A stretch of DNA of 28,109 nucleotides from DASPJL01 sp035628645 (lineage in GTDB: Bacteria; Bacteroidota; Bacteroidia; Cytophagales; Cyclobacteriaceae), in contig DASPJL010000153.1 in NCBI GenBank assembly GCA_035628645.1, positions 1 to 28,109 of the forward strand, written 5' to 3'. Numbering within the stretch: position 1 is the first letter of the stretch; each line of letters begins with the position of its first letter. The notes below the pieces were generated by a model. That model saw nothing but the letters and a program-made list of their open reading frames with translations. It was not told the DNA's origin and made no database searches. Position numbers and translations under genes: made by a program. This document shows, piece by piece, positions 8,561 to 17,028 of the stretch.

Positions 8561-9112
8561 TTATTTTTTAGAGGGAAATCTCATCCGATAATCTGTTGAA
8601 ACATTCCCTTTGGAGATGTTCATCAATTTGCTTTTGAGAAGGCGTTTTTTGAAAGGAGAAATCCTATCTAGGAATAGTACTCCTTCTATATGGTCATATT
8701 CATGTTGAATGATTCGGGCCCTTAAGCCATCATAGGTTTCCTGATGTTCATTCCAATCCGTATCAAAATACTTGATGGTAATCTCCTCTTTTCGTTGTAT
8801 TTCTTCTCTTACTGTTGGTATACTTAAACACCCTTCTTCAAAACCCCAGTCATTTCCCTGTTCTTTCAAAATAACGGGGTTGATAAAAACCTTTTTAAAT
8901 CCTGTAAGGGCTTCGTCCATAGGCTCACCATCTACCACAAACATCCGAATACTCAAATTCACCTGGGGTGCAGCTAATCCGACACCATTTGCTTCATACA
9001 TTGTTTCAAACATGTCGTCGGCCAACTTCTTTACATCTATTGATCCACGCTCTATTTCTACTGCTTTTTTCTTTAATACAGGATCGCCATAGGCAACTAT
9101 AGGAAAAATCAT
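8561..9112 (-). CDS. def: Peptide deformylase
   Basis: The metal-dependent hydrolase removes the formyl group from the N-terminal Met of new proteins. All three family motifs are intact in 183 residues: GVGLAAPQ (43-50), EGCLS (93-97, metal ligand Cys95) and QHEYDH (136-141, ligands His137 and His141, catalytic Glu138). Length and the start MIFPIVAYGDPVLKKKA are typical of Bacteroidota deformylases. It lies 141 bp downstream of ruvX and heads the unit with the YbdL-type aminotransferase and omega-amidase. No methionyl-tRNA formyltransferase gene is in the window. Confidence 0.97.
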   Translation of the reverse strand: MIFPIVAYGDPVLKKKAVEIERGSIDVKKLADDMFETMYEANGVGLAAPQVNLSIRMFVVDGEPMDEALTGFKKVFINPVILKEQGNDWGFEEGCLSIPTVREEIQRKEEITIKYFDTDWNEHQETYDGLRARIIQHEYDHIEGVLFLDRISPFKKRLLKSKLMNISKGNVSTDYRMRFPSKK

Positions 9113-9208
9113 AAATAATTATATTTCTTTAAAAAAAACTGAAATTTATTAAAAGTAATTATGTTTCTAATGATTTAAATTATCAATGCCATCATAAATA
9201 TTATAGTT

Positions 9209-9234
9209 CACGAAATTGGAAAAAGATTTTCGTG
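9209..9234 (-). terminator. Hairpin after ruvX (possible terminator)
   Basis: CACGAAA (9209-9215) pairs with TTTCGTG (9228-9234) over a 12-nt A-rich loop, starting 19 bp after the ruvX stop. No clear T tract follows on either strand. It may end the RIC-like/ruvX transcript or simply fold in the leader of nothing. The remaining gap up to def is AT-rich and featureless. Confidence 0.3.
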
Positions 9235-9253
9235 CATCAAAAAAGAAATAATT

Positions 9254-9667
9254 TTAAAGCGACGATTCTAAAAAAGATTGTAGAATTATTACTGCACTTA
9301 TTTTATCGACATTTCCCTTCTCTCTTCTGTCTTTCTTTTTCATACCTCCAGAAATCATGGTTTGAAGGGCAATTTTAGAAGTAAATCGTTCGTCAACTAA
9401 GTAAATTGGCTTTCCGGGAAAGTTTTTCCTTAATCCCTTTTCAAAAATCTTAACGTGAATTGTATTGTTAGTATCGGTATTATCAAGCTTTTTGGGGATC
9501 CCTAATACAAAGGCTTCAATGGTCTCTTTTTGATCGTAGGTCTTTAAATACGGGAAAATGTCTTTGGAGTGAATGGTTTCGAGGGGAGTTGCTATAATTT
9601 TCAATGGATCTGTTACTGCGAGGCCTACTCTTTTTGTACCATAATCAATAGCCACAATTCTGCCCAT
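9254..9667 (-). CDS. ruvX: Putative pre-16S rRNA nuclease / Holliday junction resolvase RuvX (YqgF)
   Basis: The 137-residue YqgF-family RNase H-fold protein is linked to maturation of the 16S rRNA 5' end. Motifs seen: AIDYGTKRVGLAV with the first acidic residue, FVLGIPKKLDNTD, VDERFTSKIA with the Asp-Glu pair, and the C-terminal NVDKISAVIILQSFL with the last Asp. The ATG at 9667 is preferred to an in-frame TTG one codon earlier. It overlaps the upstream stop as TGATG, which implies translational coupling. ruvX next to def is a familiar Bacteroidota arrangement, as I recall it. Confidence 0.93.
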   Translation of the reverse strand: MGRIVAIDYGTKRVGLAVTDPLKIIATPLETIHSKDIFPYLKTYDQKETIEAFVLGIPKKLDNTDTNNTIHVKIFEKGLRKNFPGKPIYLVDERFTSKIALQTMISGGMKKKDRREKGNVDKISAVIILQSFLESSL

Positions 9668-10416
9668 CAATTAGCGGAAATGTTTTTCCTTATCAAAGTC
9701 TTTACTTGTTTTTCAAGGACCAAAGCTTTAGGAAAAAGAATTTCATCTTCAATTTTTGCATGGATCTTCAACTCTTCGTCCAAAGACTTTAATTCAGATA
9801 ATATCACTTTCATGCAAACATTCTCACAACCAGAAGTGTCGTAATCATTGGTTATTTTCCTCAATCCGCTCATTTCATCTTCCTGAGAACTATGTTCAAT
9901 TGCAAAATCACGAAGGGTATGTCTTTCCATTTGAAAATATACCTTGTTCATATTCAGGTTTTGATTAAGAACCTGTTGTAAAGAAAGGATATATGAAAAC
10001 AATTGATCCTCCTCTTCATAAAGATGTCGGATGAAATCTTCCAAAAATAATGGGAAAACAAATTTAAGGTCCTTTGCCAAAGGATATTTTACTTGCCTCA
10101 AATCAAGCTTATCTAAACATTTGGCAACATATGGAAGCCTTTTCTTAACAAAAGTATGATGCGTATATTTTAAATATTCAATCAAAAGATCAACCGGAAA
10201 ATCAATAAGGGAAGCATCCACAGAAACCTTTGATTTTACCGCGCCCTCCAGATCACTGATCACCATTGTTAGCGATATGCCTTTTTCCTTGCAAACCTGC
10301 TCTAAGGTATCTTCAGAATAATTGTAAAATTCAATTCCAAAAAAATAAAGTACTGAGGCATACAAATAATTCTCGCTTACCAAATCCTTAATTTTTCTAT
10401 TTTGAACCTTATTCAT
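9667..10416 (-). CDS. Hemerythrin-fold RIC-like protein (ScdA/YtfE-related)
   Basis: The 249-residue protein resembles RIC (repair of iron centres; ScdA/YtfE/DnrN), di-iron four-helix proteins that protect or repair iron-sulfur clusters under nitrosative stress. Candidate di-iron ligands keep the YtfE spacing: His86, His131-x3-Glu135, His175, His219-x3-Glu223. The 45-residue step from His86 to His131 and both His-x3-Glu pairs match what I recall of YtfE (84, 129/133, 204/208). The N-terminal ScdA-like region (about 10-50) is recognisable from the spacing and DTLEQVCKEKGI. However, the Cys-Cys motif of RIC proteins is replaced by FYNY around residues 30-33, leaving one Cys at 42. The gene is coupled to ruvX. 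A divergent RIC or an uncharacterised hemerythrin sensor are both possible. Confidence 0.65.
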   Translation of the reverse strand: MNKVQNRKIKDLVSENYLYASVLYFFGIEFYNYSEDTLEQVCKEKGISLTMVISDLEGAVKSKVSVDASLIDFPVDLLIEYLKYTHHTFVKKRLPYVAKCLDKLDLRQVKYPLAKDLKFVFPLFLEDFIRHLYEEEDQLFSYILSLQQVLNQNLNMNKVYFQMERHTLRDFAIEHSSQEDEMSGLRKITNDYDTSGCENVCMKVILSELKSLDEELKIHAKIEDEILFPKALVLEKQVKTLIRKNISAN

Positions 10417-10709
10417 TTTCTTAAATTAAAAAATCCCTTTTCGATTTAGGATATACCACATTAAACAAATATAACAATTAACGGCCTTTTGACTAATAGA
10501 TTTAAAGAAGAAGAATTTAAAAATATTGAAGTAAGAAACAAAAATTTTTTGCTAAAACAATGTTTTTGAATATAAAATTTTTATTCCTTCATACATTAAA
10601 AAGCTTCTTTACGCTATTGCCAGATTACAAGTAAATGTGACAAGAACAAAAATCTCATTAAATTAAATAATAACTGTTTATTTAACAGCGATTTAAATAA
10701 AAAATTGAT

Positions 10710-11318
10710 ATGAGAGTAAAAATACTTTTAAGTTTTCTAATGTCGGTATTAAGCCTGTCCCTCTTTGCACAGGATAATGAACTGTTCTATTCAAGAGGGG
10801 TGCAGCGTTCGGATCAAGGAGATTATAAGGGCGCGATTAAAGAGCTTGATGAGAGTATCCGTCTGAATCCCAAAAAAGCAGATGCTTATTTTTTAAGAGG
10901 GAAGTGCAAATATGAACAGGAGGACTTTAATGGGGCTTTAGAAGATTTTAATTTGGCTATAAATTATCAATATATCTCACATGAGGTATTTTATTTAAGG
11001 GCAAATTTGAAATATGACCAGAAAGACTTCAAAGGCGCTGCAAGTGATTATTCGAAAGCAATAGAACAAGATGGTTCAGATCCGGCAGCTTACTATAACA
11101 GGGGGCTGGCGAAATTCAATTTTAAAGACTGGAAAGGTGCCATTGCAGATTTTACCGAAGCCGTAAACAAAAACCCGGAAAATGCGGATTATTTTTTCAA
11201 CAGGGGAACGGCAAGGCTTAAAATCGGAGATAAAAAAGGCGCTTGTGAGGATTTTACCAAAGCAGGCGAGTTGGGAGATGAAGAAGCTAAAGAATATGTA
11301 ATAAGCAATTGTTTCTAA
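10710..11318 (+). CDS. Secreted protein of five tetratricopeptide repeats
   Basis: A Sec signal peptide (residues 1-20, hydrophobic core ILLSFLMSVLSLSLF, likely cleaved before QDNE) leads into exactly five back-to-back 34-residue TPRs at 24-57, 58-91, 92-125, 126-159 and 160-193, with a 9-residue tail. Repeats share the pattern Y/F-x-R-G/A near the start and D-F/Y-x-GA-x-x-D-F/Y in the middle. The protein should be a periplasmic protein-binding scaffold; the partner is unknown. The last repeat is the most divergent and, with ELGDEEAKEYV, drifts toward Sel1-like style. It stands alone on its strand, preceded by about 290 bp of AT-rich DNA. Confidence 0.85.
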   Translation: MRVKILLSFLMSVLSLSLFAQDNELFYSRGVQRSDQGDYKGAIKELDESIRLNPKKADAYFLRGKCKYEQEDFNGALEDFNLAINYQYISHEVFYLRANLKYDQKDFKGAASDYSKAIEQDGSDPAAYYNRGLAKFNFKDWKGAIADFTEAVNKNPENADYFFNRGTARLKIGDKKGACEDFTKAGELGDEEAKEYVISNCF

Positions 11319-11448
11319 TATTTAATTTGGGATTTTAGCTTTTTAATAGGGATTAGTTTGGCGTTTCGGGGTTAAAACCAATATGTATAAAGCTTCATTT
11401 AAAAAATAGTCTTATCTTTATTCCCTTTCAATATTGTAATCCCAATTT

Positions 11449-12483
11449 ATGAAGGCATCTCAGGTAACATTAAAAGACATTGCCAAACGACTAAACCTTT
11501 CAACTTCCACGGTCTCAAGAGCTTTACAAAATAACCCAAACATCAGCCCTGAAACAAAAAAGCTGGTTGTTGACCTTGCTAAAGAACTTGACTACAGACC
11601 CAATGCTTTGGCGTTGAGTTTATTAAAAAGAAAGAGTCATATGCTGGGGGTAATTGTTCCAACAATGGGTAATAACTTTTTTTCTACCACCATGAGCGGA
11701 ATTGAAGAAGTGGCAAATGAATGCGGCTACCAGGTGCTTATTTGCCAGTCAAATGAAAAATATGAGCGGGAAGTGGCAAATACGGATACGATAGTTTCCA
11801 ATCACGTGGATGGAATTTTAGTCTCTGTATCGCAAGAGACTCGGAATTACGATCATTTTAGAGCGCTTTATAAAAAAGGTATTCCTCTTGTCTTTTTTGA
11901 CAGGGTAAGTGATGATGAAGAAGTAAGCAAAGTTATACTGGATGATTTTGATGCCGCATTTCAGGTGGTAGACCATTTGGTAAAGTCGGGCGCTAAGAAG
12001 ATTGCGCACATTGCGGGTAGAAAAACACTTTTGAACGTGAAAAAACGGGTAGACGGGTATAAAGCTGCTTTAGAAAAAAACAACATCAAATTTGATCCTG
12101 CGCTTGTAACTTATACAGGGTTTAATAAAGAAGATGGTATAAACGGATTTAATGAAATCTATAAAAATACCGGCCTACCGGATGCCATATTTGCCGTTTG
12201 CGATGATGTAGCCGTAGGTGCTTACCTTTCGATGAGAGACAAAGGCATAAAGGTGCCCGAAGATGTTTTATTGGCCGGGTTCAATGATGACCCGATTACT
12301 TCCATAATGTTTCCTACTTTAACCACCATACATCAAAAAGGATATGAAATAGGAAAGGCAGCCACGCGAATGCTAATCCAACAAATCGAAAGTGATTTTG
12401 AAAATGAACATCCGCGTCAGGAAGTACTTAAAGGTGAGTTAATTATAAGAGAATCTACTCAAAGAAAATCAACTCGTTCGTAG
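11449..12483 (+). CDS. LacI/GalR-family transcriptional regulator
   Basis: The 344-residue protein has the family layout. A LacI-type helix-turn-helix (VTLKDIAKRLNLSTSTVSRAL, about residues 6-26) and hinge helix (RPNALALSL, about 51-59) precede a periplasmic-binding-like effector domain starting MLGVIVPTMGNNFF and including ILVSVSQ, PLVFFDRV, IAHIAGR, AIFAVCDDVAVGAY and LLAGFNDDP. It should bind a palindromic operator and respond to a small ligand, usually a sugar. No transporter or sugar-utilisation gene lies nearby, so its target cannot be read from context. No clear operator was found in the 130-bp upstream gap. Confidence 0.92.
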   Translation: MKASQVTLKDIAKRLNLSTSTVSRALQNNPNISPETKKLVVDLAKELDYRPNALALSLLKRKSHMLGVIVPTMGNNFFSTTMSGIEEVANECGYQVLICQSNEKYEREVANTDTIVSNHVDGILVSVSQETRNYDHFRALYKKGIPLVFFDRVSDDEEVSKVILDDFDAAFQVVDHLVKSGAKKIAHIAGRKTLLNVKKRVDGYKAALEKNNIKFDPALVTYTGFNKEDGINGFNEIYKNTGLPDAIFAVCDDVAVGAYLSMRDKGIKVPEDVLLAGFNDDPITSIMFPTLTTIHQKGYEIGKAATRMLIQQIESDFENEHPRQEVLKGELIIRESTQRKSTRS

Positions 12484-12521
12484 AAACAATCCTTCATTCG
12501 ACTCATCTCTGCACCGTTTTA

Positions 12522-12839
12522 TTATTTATCGTAGCCTTTTTGCATGGCCCTTCTGATATTTAATACCTCCAACACTTCGTCCAAAGTAAAATTAGCTTTT
12601 GAGATATCCGGATCTATTTCGGTTTGGATGCTGTTAATAACCTTTTGAAGTTCCTTTAATTTTTGACTAAAATTCCATCTTTCTTCGGCTGAAAGTTTTG
12701 AAAATTTAGGAGGATTAAGAATTTTTCGTTTGACAATAAATGCAGGATGTGTTTCCGTTAAGGTTTTTGTGATTTCCTTTTTCTTAGTTTGAAATTCCTC
12801 GAAGCTATCGAAAGATTCGTCAGCATTATAAAAGTCCAT
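12522..12839 (-). CDS. Hypothetical 105-residue protein
   Basis: I do not recognise this protein. It is charged and mostly helical by eye, acidic at the start (MDFYNADESFDSFEEF), with a middle NPPKFSKLSAEERWNF and a probable amphipathic helix (FSQKLKELQKVINSIQTEI, about 57-75). There are no Cys, no signal peptide and no membrane segment, so it should be cytoplasmic. It is convergent with the LacI regulator 38 bp away and divergent from the M1 peptidase. Length, an ordinary ATG and its own intergenic flanks support a real gene, but that is the only support. Confidence 0.55.
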   Translation of the reverse strand: MDFYNADESFDSFEEFQTKKKEITKTLTETHPAFIVKRKILNPPKFSKLSAEERWNFSQKLKELQKVINSIQTEIDPDISKANFTLDEVLEVLNIRRAMQKGYDK

Positions 12840-12967
12840 AATAGTTTTACATTTTAACCAGCAGGAATTAATACGGAAAATGCGTAAAGAAGATATGAGG
12901 CTAAAGGATATTTTTGAAAATATATATTAAGAGCAGAAATTTTGTAAAAAATAAAATTGAAGTAACT

Positions 12968-14860
12968 ATGCGTATGCAGGAGCCTAAAAAACATCTTTTA
13001 CTATTCTTATTAAGCCTCTCTTTGTTTCTTATTAAAAACAAAGAGGCAAAAGCGACAATAAACAACTCAACAGATTCAACTATGATACCCAAAAAAGACA
13101 TTCATTCCTATGCCAAACCAAGCGATGCTGTTGTAAAACACCTGGACCTGAACCTTAAAGTACGCTTTGAAGAAAATAGGCTTGAGGGTATAGCAGAAGT
13201 AAAAATTGAAAGATTCAATAATGCCGATACCCTAATTCTAGATACCAAGCACCTTACAATACACGAGGTAAAAGATGCAGAAACCGGAAAACAATTGGCA
13301 TATGAAATTGGAAGGTTCGATAAAAACCTGGGAAGTGCATTACAAATAAATTTAGATACGAATACGAAATTAGTCCATGTCAAATATTCTACTTCCAACA
13401 ATGCTGAAGCTTTACAATGGTTAGAATCGGGACAAACGCTAAATAAAAAGTACCCCTTTTTATTTACTCAGTCGCAAGCCATTCTTGCCCGGACTTGGAT
13501 TCCGATTCAAGATAGTCCTGGAATTCGCTTTACCTATTCAGCCAAAGTGACTGTTCCTAAAGGATTATTGGCGCTAATGAGTGCCGAAAATCCTATTTCA
13601 AAAAATGAAACCGGAATTTATTCTTTTACAATGCCACAGCCTATTCCTGCTTACCTGATGGCGCTTTCGGTAGGAGATCTGGAGTTTAAATCCCTCGGAA
13701 AAAGATCTGGTGTGTATGCTGAACCGGCAATGGTAGATAAAGCAGCCAAAGAATTCGCTGATCTTGAAAAAATGATTTCAGCGGCAGAAGAATTGTATGG
13801 TGAGTACAAATGGGGCAGGTATGATCTTTTGGTGCTTCCGCCAAGTTTTCCGTTTGGAGGAATGGAAAACCCTAGACTTACTTTCGCTACACCTACCATA
13901 ATAGTCGGCGATAAGTCGCTTACAAGCCTTGTCGCTCATGAACTTGCTCATTCCTGGTCGGGCAATCTGACAACAAATGCCACTTGGAATGACTTCTGGC
14001 TAAATGAAGGCTTTACCGTTTACTTCGAAAACAGGATTATGGAAAAGTTATATGGCAAAGAATATGAGGAAATGCTGGCTTTTCTAGGGTATCAGGAACT
14101 GTTGAATGAAATAAAGGACCTTGGCGCTACAAACCCTGATACACGATTAAAACTGGATTTAAAAGGTCGAAATCCTGACGACGGCGTCACTTCCATTGCT
14201 TATCAAAAAGGAAATTTATTTTTAAGAAATATCGAAGCTGCCGTTGGAAGAGCACGATGGGATAAATTTCTAAATAGCTATTTTGAAGAATTTCAATTCC
14301 GGACAATAGATACAGAAACATTCTTAAATTATTTAAATGCTGAACTTATTAAGAACTACAAAGGCTTGGAAGAAAAAATAAATGCAAAAGAATGGATCTA
14401 TGAACCGGGTCTTCCCAAATCACATCCCGAGCTGACTTCCTCAAAATTTGAGATCATCAAAAAGCAAAGCCAAAACTGGATTAAAACTCAGGAGATAAAA
14501 TCATTAAATACGTCAAACTGGAGCTCTCATGAATGGGTTTATTTTATAAATAACCTTCCGGAAAAATTAAATTCCAATCAATTAGAAATGCTTGACGAAA
14601 GTTTTAGGCTGAGCCAATCCAACAATCCGGAAATTCAGTTTTCCTGGTACCTTTTATCAATAAAAAATAATTATTTGACTGCCTATCCTTATATTAAAGA
14701 CTTTTTAACCAATGTGGGAAGGAGGAAATTTGTTTTACCGTTGTTTAAAGAACTGGTTAAAACAGAAGCAGGAAAAGCCTTTGCCCAAGAGGTTTATAAA
14801 GAGGCGCGTCCTTTATATCATTTTGTTACGATGAATTCTGTAGATCAGCTTTTCATGTAA
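12968..14860 (+). CDS. Exported M1 metallopeptidase (leukotriene A4 hydrolase-like aminopeptidase)
   Basis: The zinc aminopeptidase of family M1 shows the exopeptidase motif GGMENP (residues 297-302) and HELAH-x18-E with zinc ligands His324, His328 and Glu347 and catalytic Glu325. Tyr412 sits 65 residues after the third ligand, the spacing of LTA4H Tyr383. The N-terminal beta-sheet domain covers about 50-240 and a helical C-terminal domain about 450-630, the LTA4H layout. The frame is open from 12914, but the start at 12968 gives a better Sec signal (MRMQEPKKHLLLFLLSLSLFL); 12974 is equally possible. The protein is probably periplasmic and trims peptides. Whether it has any epoxide hydrolase activity cannot be told. 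Confidence 0.92.
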   Translation: MRMQEPKKHLLLFLLSLSLFLIKNKEAKATINNSTDSTMIPKKDIHSYAKPSDAVVKHLDLNLKVRFEENRLEGIAEVKIERFNNADTLILDTKHLTIHEVKDAETGKQLAYEIGRFDKNLGSALQINLDTNTKLVHVKYSTSNNAEALQWLESGQTLNKKYPFLFTQSQAILARTWIPIQDSPGIRFTYSAKVTVPKGLLALMSAENPISKNETGIYSFTMPQPIPAYLMALSVGDLEFKSLGKRSGVYAEPAMVDKAAKEFADLEKMISAAEELYGEYKWGRYDLLVLPPSFPFGGMENPRLTFATPTIIVGDKSLTSLVAHELAHSWSGNLTTNATWNDFWLNEGFTVYFENRIMEKLYGKEYEEMLAFLGYQELLNEIKDLGATNPDTRLKLDLKGRNPDDGVTSIAYQKGNLFLRNIEAAVGRARWDKFLNSYFEEFQFRTIDTETFLNYLNAELIKNYKGLEEKINAKEWIYEPGLPKSHPELTSSKFEIIKKQSQNWIKTQEIKSLNTSNWSSHEWVYFINNLPEKLNSNQLEMLDESFRLSQSNNPEIQFSWYLLSIKNNYLTAYPYIKDFLTNVGRRKFVLPLFKELVKTEAGKAFAQEVYKEARPLYHFVTMNSVDQLFM

Positions 14861-14901
14861 GAAATAAAAAGCTTTACGATTTTTATTAGCGTTAAAACAG
14901 T

Positions 14902-14909
14902 TATATTTG
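14902..14909 (+). promoter_or_regulatory. Possible -7 promoter element (TATATTTG)
   Basis: TATATTTG fits the Bacteroidetes -7 consensus TAnnTTTG and ends 20 bp before the ATG of the small ORF at 14930, a sensible leader length. No TTTG is seen at the usual -33 distance. The match may be chance in AT-rich DNA. Confidence 0.35.
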
Positions 14910-14929
14910 TATAACTTATCTAATAAAAA

Positions 14930-15103
14930 ATGATATTATTTAATGTTGTAAATTTTTGGGAAATGATACTGTTATTTTATTACTTCTTTCTAAGGTTATT
15001 GGAGCTTTTACCGAAAGGCTTTAATTTAAGAATAAATAATGCAATAGCGATTTCCCATAGCAACGCCAATAAAGAAAAGGCTGCCTTTGGGGCATATGAA
15101 TAA
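14930..15103 (+). CDS. Possible small membrane protein (57 residues)
   Basis: An ATG frame of 57 codons ends with TAA at 15101-15103. The N-terminal half is very hydrophobic (FWEMILLFYYFFLRLLELL, about residues 9-27), enough for one membrane helix. The C-terminal half is polar (ISHSNANKEKAAFGAYE). It lies between a -7-like element and a strong terminator and has no overlapping annotated gene. Against it: no recognised family, and AT-rich gaps often give hydrophobic frames because Phe, Leu and Ile codons are AT-rich. It could be read-through leader of the peptidase transcript rather than a gene. Confidence 0.3.
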   Translation: MILFNVVNFWEMILLFYYFFLRLLELLPKGFNLRINNAIAISHSNANKEKAAFGAYE

Positions 15104-15141
15104 AATTTGTGAATCAGCTTTGGAAAACGTGTTAAAACAGC

Positions 15142-15167
15142 AAAAAGCCCCGAAAATGGGGCTTTTT
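15142..15167. terminator. Bidirectional intrinsic terminator
   Basis: A perfect 10-bp stem AAAAAGCCCC/GGGGCTTTTT (15142-15151 and 15158-15167) encloses a 6-nt loop. A5 and T5 flanks give a T tract on both strands. It lies between plus-strand genes ending at 14860/15103 and the minus-strand acyl-CoA dehydrogenase ending at 15195, so it should stop transcription from both sides. Confidence 0.9.
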
Positions 15168-15194
15168 AATTTTAGTTTAGTTAATAATTGTTTA

Positions 15195-16994
15195 TTAAAA
15201 GGCATATTCATTTTTCTGAAGAAGAAAATCTGCGATTCTTCTTCGAGATTCTTTGGCATTGATAGGGGCAATTTTTGTGAAGCGTTTCAACCCCATTAGC
15301 ATCACCCTCTGCTCATCGCCGGAAGTAAAGGAGTTAATGGCATTTTTTCCGGCAACATTGATCTTTTCCGTAGCATCATTCAGATAAACGCTCACAATAT
15401 CCTTTTGAAGTTTACATGAATCTTCTCCCTTCATAGAAATTAATTTTTCCGTTCGAAGAAGAACCGATTCAGCAGCATAGATCTCAATTACCATATCTGC
15501 AATGTTCATTAAAATTTCCTGTTCGGATTCTAATGTCATCATAAACTTTTGCACCGCGGCTCCCGCCACCATCAAAACCGCTTTTTTCAGGTTCTTTAGA
15601 ACTTTTTTCTCAGCAGTGAAGATGGCATTATCTTCTTCGACATTGAAATCTGGAATGGACATCAGTTCCTTTGCTACCTCTTGCGCTGGACCCATCAGAT
15701 CAAGTTCCCCTTTCATGGCTCTTTTCAGCAACATATCAACAATCAACAGCCTGTTGATTTCATTTGTACCCTCGAAAATCCTATTGATCCGTGAATCTCT
15801 GTAAGCTCTATCCATAGGAGCTTCCGCAGAAAAACCCATTCCTCCATATATCTGCACGCCCTCATCCGTTACATAATCTAACACTTCCGATCCGTGAACT
15901 TTCATTATGGCGCATTCTATCGCAAACTGTTCAACGCCCTTTAGCTTAGCCTGCGCTTCAGGCATTCCATTAGCTTGTAAGGCTTCTATTGCATCATCGA
16001 TATTTTGACCGGCTCTATAATTGGCGGATTCGGTCACAAAAATTCTTATTGCCTGTTCAGCTAACTTATACTTAATTGCTCCAAAGCTTCCAATTGTTTT
16101 ATTAAACTGCTTTCTTTCATTTGCATATTTTATGGAAAGATCAGCCGTTTTCTTTGATCCGCCTATTGCTGCCGCAGCAAGTTTAATTCTTCCGATATTT
16201 AGAATATTCACCGCTATTTTAAAACCATTTTGTCTTTCAGAAAGTAGATTTTCAACTGGAACTTTGCAGTCGTTAAAAAACACCTGCCTGGTAGACGATC
16301 CTTTTATCCCCATTTTATGTTCTTCCTCATTCATGGTAATGCCACCAAAGGATTTTTCCACTATAAATGCCGAAAGATTTTTGTCGTCATCAATTTTGGC
16401 AAAAACAATAAAAATATCTGCAAACCCACCGTTGGTGATCCACATTTTCTGTCCGTTGATGACATAATGTTTTCCATCCGGACTTAGCACTGCTTTGGTT
16501 TTGCCCGAATTAGCATCAGAACCGGAGTCTGGTTCTGTTAAACAATAAGAGGCTTTCCATTCTCCTGAAGCAAGTTTTGGTAAATACTTAGCCTTTTGAT
16601 CTTCATTTCCATAATATACAATAGGAAGTGTACCGATTCCCGTGTGAGCGGAAATTGCAACAGCAAAAGAATGACCGGCGCCCAATATCTCCGCCACTAA
16701 CATTGACGTATTGAAGTTCATGCCAAACCCGCCATACTGCTCAGGAACCGAAGTACCTAAAAGTCCAAGCTCGCCAGCTTTATCCAGGAGTTTTGGCATG
16801 AGCGACGGATCTTTCTGCGAATCAATTTCATTAAGACGCGGGAGAATTTCCGTTTCTAAAAAATCTTTACACGTTTGAGCAATCATTTTTTGCTCCTCCG
16901 TCCATTCTTCAGGAATGAATACTTTATCCGCCGGAGTTTCTTTTATTAAAAACTCTCCCCCTTTGATATGTTCATTTTTTGCAAGGGCATCCAT
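15195..16994 (-). CDS. fadE: Acyl-CoA dehydrogenase, long form with C-terminal extension
   Basis: This FAD enzyme carries out the first beta-oxidation step, acyl-CoA to trans-2-enoyl-CoA. The 599-residue protein has the core ACAD fold: PEQYGGFG (84-91), flavin-binding CLTEPDSGSDA and MWITNGG (184-190), KMGIKGS, ERKQFNKTIGSF and IYGGMGF (382-388). Glu408 in RIFEGTNEI occupies the place of the catalytic base in VLCAD-type enzymes. A helical extension of about 180 residues follows the core, as in VLCAD/ACAD9 and Bacillus FadE (about 594 residues). It is the last of three minus-strand genes, 34 bp after the thiolase, and ends at the bidirectional terminator. Confidence 0.93.
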   Translation of the reverse strand: MDALAKNEHIKGGEFLIKETPADKVFIPEEWTEEQKMIAQTCKDFLETEILPRLNEIDSQKDPSLMPKLLDKAGELGLLGTSVPEQYGGFGMNFNTSMLVAEILGAGHSFAVAISAHTGIGTLPIVYYGNEDQKAKYLPKLASGEWKASYCLTEPDSGSDANSGKTKAVLSPDGKHYVINGQKMWITNGGFADIFIVFAKIDDDKNLSAFIVEKSFGGITMNEEEHKMGIKGSSTRQVFFNDCKVPVENLLSERQNGFKIAVNILNIGRIKLAAAAIGGSKKTADLSIKYANERKQFNKTIGSFGAIKYKLAEQAIRIFVTESANYRAGQNIDDAIEALQANGMPEAQAKLKGVEQFAIECAIMKVHGSEVLDYVTDEGVQIYGGMGFSAEAPMDRAYRDSRINRIFEGTNEINRLLIVDMLLKRAMKGELDLMGPAQEVAKELMSIPDFNVEEDNAIFTAEKKVLKNLKKAVLMVAGAAVQKFMMTLESEQEILMNIADMVIEIYAAESVLLRTEKLISMKGEDSCKLQKDIVSVYLNDATEKINVAGKNAINSFTSGDEQRVMLMGLKRFTKIAPINAKESRRRIADFLLQKNEYAF

Positions 16995-17028
16995 ATATTC
17001 TTATTTAATGATGGTTCTTTATCTATTA

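Larger units (their letters stand above)
14861..15194. other. Gap between convergent M1 peptidase and acyl-CoA dehydrogenase
   Basis: This 334-bp stretch holds a -7-like promoter element, a possible 57-codon gene and a bidirectional terminator, each listed separately. Nothing else is recognised in it. Confidence 0.6.

Noticed and set aside
10674..10688. CTGTT-TATTT-AACAG inverted repeat ahead of the five-TPR gene
   Set aside because: A 5-bp stem in AT-rich DNA is expected by chance and it lacks a T tract.
15087..15299. Plus-strand frame of about 70 codons (from 15087) running through the terminator
   Set aside because: It crosses the bidirectional terminator and overlaps the acyl-CoA dehydrogenase on the other strand.
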